DNA from: Steromphala cineraria
Taxonomy: Eukaryota > Mollusca > Gastropoda > Trochida > Trochidae
DNA length: 64,000 bases
NCBI GenBank assembly: GCA_916613615.1
Contig: OU744727.1
Location: forward strand, 18,422,093-18,486,092
Direction of reading: 5' to 3'
The position numbers and the translations under genes are program-made. Shown here in pieces: positions 48,641 to 64,000 of this stretch (its first letter is position 1; every line of letters starts with the position of its first letter). The notes beneath the pieces were generated by a model. It was not told the origin of the DNA. It did no database searches and worked only from the letters and a program-made list of their open reading frames with translations.

Positions 48641-49425
48641 CATCATATAATGGGTAGAATCCCCGTCAGCATAAAGGCAACATTCTGTATAATATTCCTT
48701 TAGGTCATGTGCAGGAAAATGATGATCTACACGTCAATCATTCTCAACAGCTCCGTTTATTTTAAGGCACGACTTCAGAATAAATTTTAAAGGGCATTTT
48801 CTAGAAATAGTGATTTTATTACCATTAGTTGTGAGGCAAATTGTGTAAAGGTATTGCAGCAGATAAACTAAGTGTGTTACAAATCAAGAACTTACATTGT
48901 ATAAACAAACGTTATTTTTCTAAATTATCAATATCTTTAGAACAGTTTTTAAAATATACAATCAAATACATTCAGCATTTTGTTATAAATGACGGTTAAC
49001 GAAATTTCAAAAAGAGACTTTTCTTTTTATTAAACCTAATAGCAAAAGCAAAGTTTACCACATATCTGACAGCGAAAGTATTTAATCAGCATATCACAAT
49101 CCATTAACAGTCAACAACCATGAAACGTTTAGTGCCAAACAAGGAATATGCACACGATACATAAACAATACAATAACAAGTTGACACTCTCCAATGTTTT
49201 CCTCGAATGAAACCGTAACAAAAACTTTATTAACAAAAAAAATTTAATTTGAATATTTACAAATATCAATAATACTTTAATTTTGAGCGTGTTTGAAATT
49301 TTGATATGCACCTTACTTGAATTGTTGTGAATCTGTGCATAAGTGTTTTTAACAATGAGAATTATATAATAAGTAATTCTAAATGGATATCATACAATAA
49401 TAATTTGATATTCTAAAATTTGTTT

Positions 49426-49431
49426 TTTATT
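49426..49431 (-). other. Candidate polyadenylation signal of the receptor gene
   Basis: AATAAA on the minus strand about 230 nt past the stop codon. The region is AT-rich, so chance occurrence is likely and other sites further down are possible. Confidence 0.3.
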
Positions 49432-49664
49432 ATATTAATGAAACACTGATCAATGATGAAACTTTCAAATATCTTCTTTTGACAAATAAAAATCTATGTT
49501 TTTGCATCAAGTATAATATGATTATAGCATGTTTTAAGTTCGAAAAGTGTTGTTTATGAAAATTGTCTAATGTTAACAATGATTACAAAGTAAACCTTAA
49601 GCTTATATAGTGACACAAAAATAGTTATTCTTGAGCTCATATGTTGATAACAGGAGAAATAAAA

Positions 49665-62937
<13,273 letters not shown>

Positions 62938-64000
62938 TTCCCGATCTTTGCGTCGTTATAAGCCAAGGCAATTTACGATTCGCTGAACACTGAAATTAAA
63001 TTCCAACAAGAACGGTTATCTTTGCCAGAGATTAACCCCAACTAAATTCCCTTGGCTAGGAATAATTAGTTTCTCAGCACAGTTATCGCCTAGTTGCGCC
63101 TCTCGGGAGACTTATCGATTAGTTCTTCCTTCGCCATGCATCTGATATTTTGGCTCTTTCCCAACACTAGTGTTAACGTTTCCTACAATTGAAATCCAAG
63201 TGTATTTGGAAAGTAAATAGAAAATGTGGAAATGAAATCCGGACATGTTATGGTACTCCGGCGCAATCTCATATACAAATACAGTAAAAAAGCATCGTTT
63301 AAAGGGAAAAGTGAGAAAATTACGACCTATCTAAATGGAAATTACGTTTGCGTGCTTGGCGTCTTGGTGGAAGTGTTATCAGAGATGAGTTGTTCAAAAT
63401 ATGATATGAAATAAATTTCTGAAAGTTCAAGAAATTCGAAGTTTTTATTTCCGCACTGAGAGTAATGATTCACCAAGTCTTAGATTAAGAATTGTTTATT
63501 TAATTACCTAGGCGATATTCACGTAAACATCACCGCTCAAATATAAGACTTGATGTAAACGCATTACAGAGACGCCAACGATGATTATTTTTCAAATGCC
63601 AAGTGAATGTCGTACCGATAAAAAAAAATATATGCTAAAGATCTTAGTATATGCTTAGGACAAAATAAAACTATCATTATTCATTATGATAAAACTTCCA
63701 TTATGAGTATTTTATTTAGGAAAATAATTATCTTTGATATATTACCTATATATCGTAACACTACGCTACGCAAAACACGGAAAAGCAAAATTAAGTTCTA
63801 ATTAATGAGTTTGAAGAAAATTTCTACTGCGCAGGTTTCCTCTGATGAAAAAATATTTTTCAAAATTGTGTTATCGTATCACGCAATGACAATTAACACA
63901 AGACACATAGTACATTCTACAGTTAACAGTTTCATTTTCTCCATCTTAACTTTGTGTCATCATGGTCGATTGAAATAAACGTTTACATTTGCAGATGATA
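62938..64000 (-). promoter_or_regulatory. Upstream region of the glutamate receptor gene
   Basis: This 1.06-kb stretch is immediately 5' of the first coding exon and should hold the promoter or 5' UTR. A TTATAA lies at 62,956-62,961, only about 19 nt before the first ATG. If it acts as a TATA box, transcription would start beyond that ATG and translation would begin at codon 24. No other gene or repeat was recognised here. Confidence 0.3.

Overview
The window is AT-rich, intron-bearing animal DNA, about 64 kb long. It looks like a mollusc or another lophotrochozoan. That view rests on one large receptor gene with short exons and long introns, on animal-type non-LTR retrotransposons, and on many short repeats with GC-rich terminal hairpins. 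I cannot name the species. No rRNA, intact tRNA, CRISPR array or prokaryotic operon was seen.

The one real host gene is on the minus strand at 49,665-62,937. It is a complete AMPA-type ionotropic glutamate receptor subunit. I joined it from 17 exons by splice sites and reading phase: 2,742 coding bases, 913 residues. It has a signal peptide, amino-terminal domain, S1 and S2 halves of the glutamate-binding domain, M1, pore loop with Gln at the Q/R position, M3 with [10 protein letters not shown]4, and a cytoplasmic tail ending in Thr-Glu-Ile. All introns are GT-AG except intron 8, which appears to be GC-AG. Intron 3 carries three decayed tandem copies of the start of exon 4 with its splice acceptor. 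Introns 1 and 13 carry 5'-truncated LINE tails.

The rest (about 1-49 kb) is intergenic and rich in mobile DNA. From left to right: a hairpin-ended tandem repeat (1-347); a decayed DDE-transposase-like gene between two copies of a SINE-like repeat (720-3,103); a hairpin-ended element packed with AGGTCA motifs (3,241-4,520); an inverted pair of hairpin-ended elements with 168-bp tandem repeats (5.85-8.87 kb); a LINE fragment nested in another repeat (11.6-12.8 kb); a TTAA-flanked MITE (14.26 kb); a 137-bp hairpin (17.4 kb); a nearly intact non-LTR retrotransposon with endonuclease and reverse transcriptase split by one stop codon (18.4-22.5 kb); a 170-bp tandem-repeat hairpin element (27.97-29.06 kb); a 0.43-kb foldback element (29.5 kb); a composite TTAA-flanked element carrying a near-identical copy of a neighbouring 1.03-kb segment (30.58-32.23 kb); and a 510-bp inverted pair (36.0 and 41.5 kb).

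Two findings stand out. The first is the composite element: two inverted MITE ends moved about 1 kb of captured DNA as one unit, and a paralogous empty site supports this. The second is a recurring architecture in at least four unrelated-looking repeats: a GC-rich inverted terminus that also forms a subterminal hairpin, next to tandem units. I did not recognise a published family name for it.
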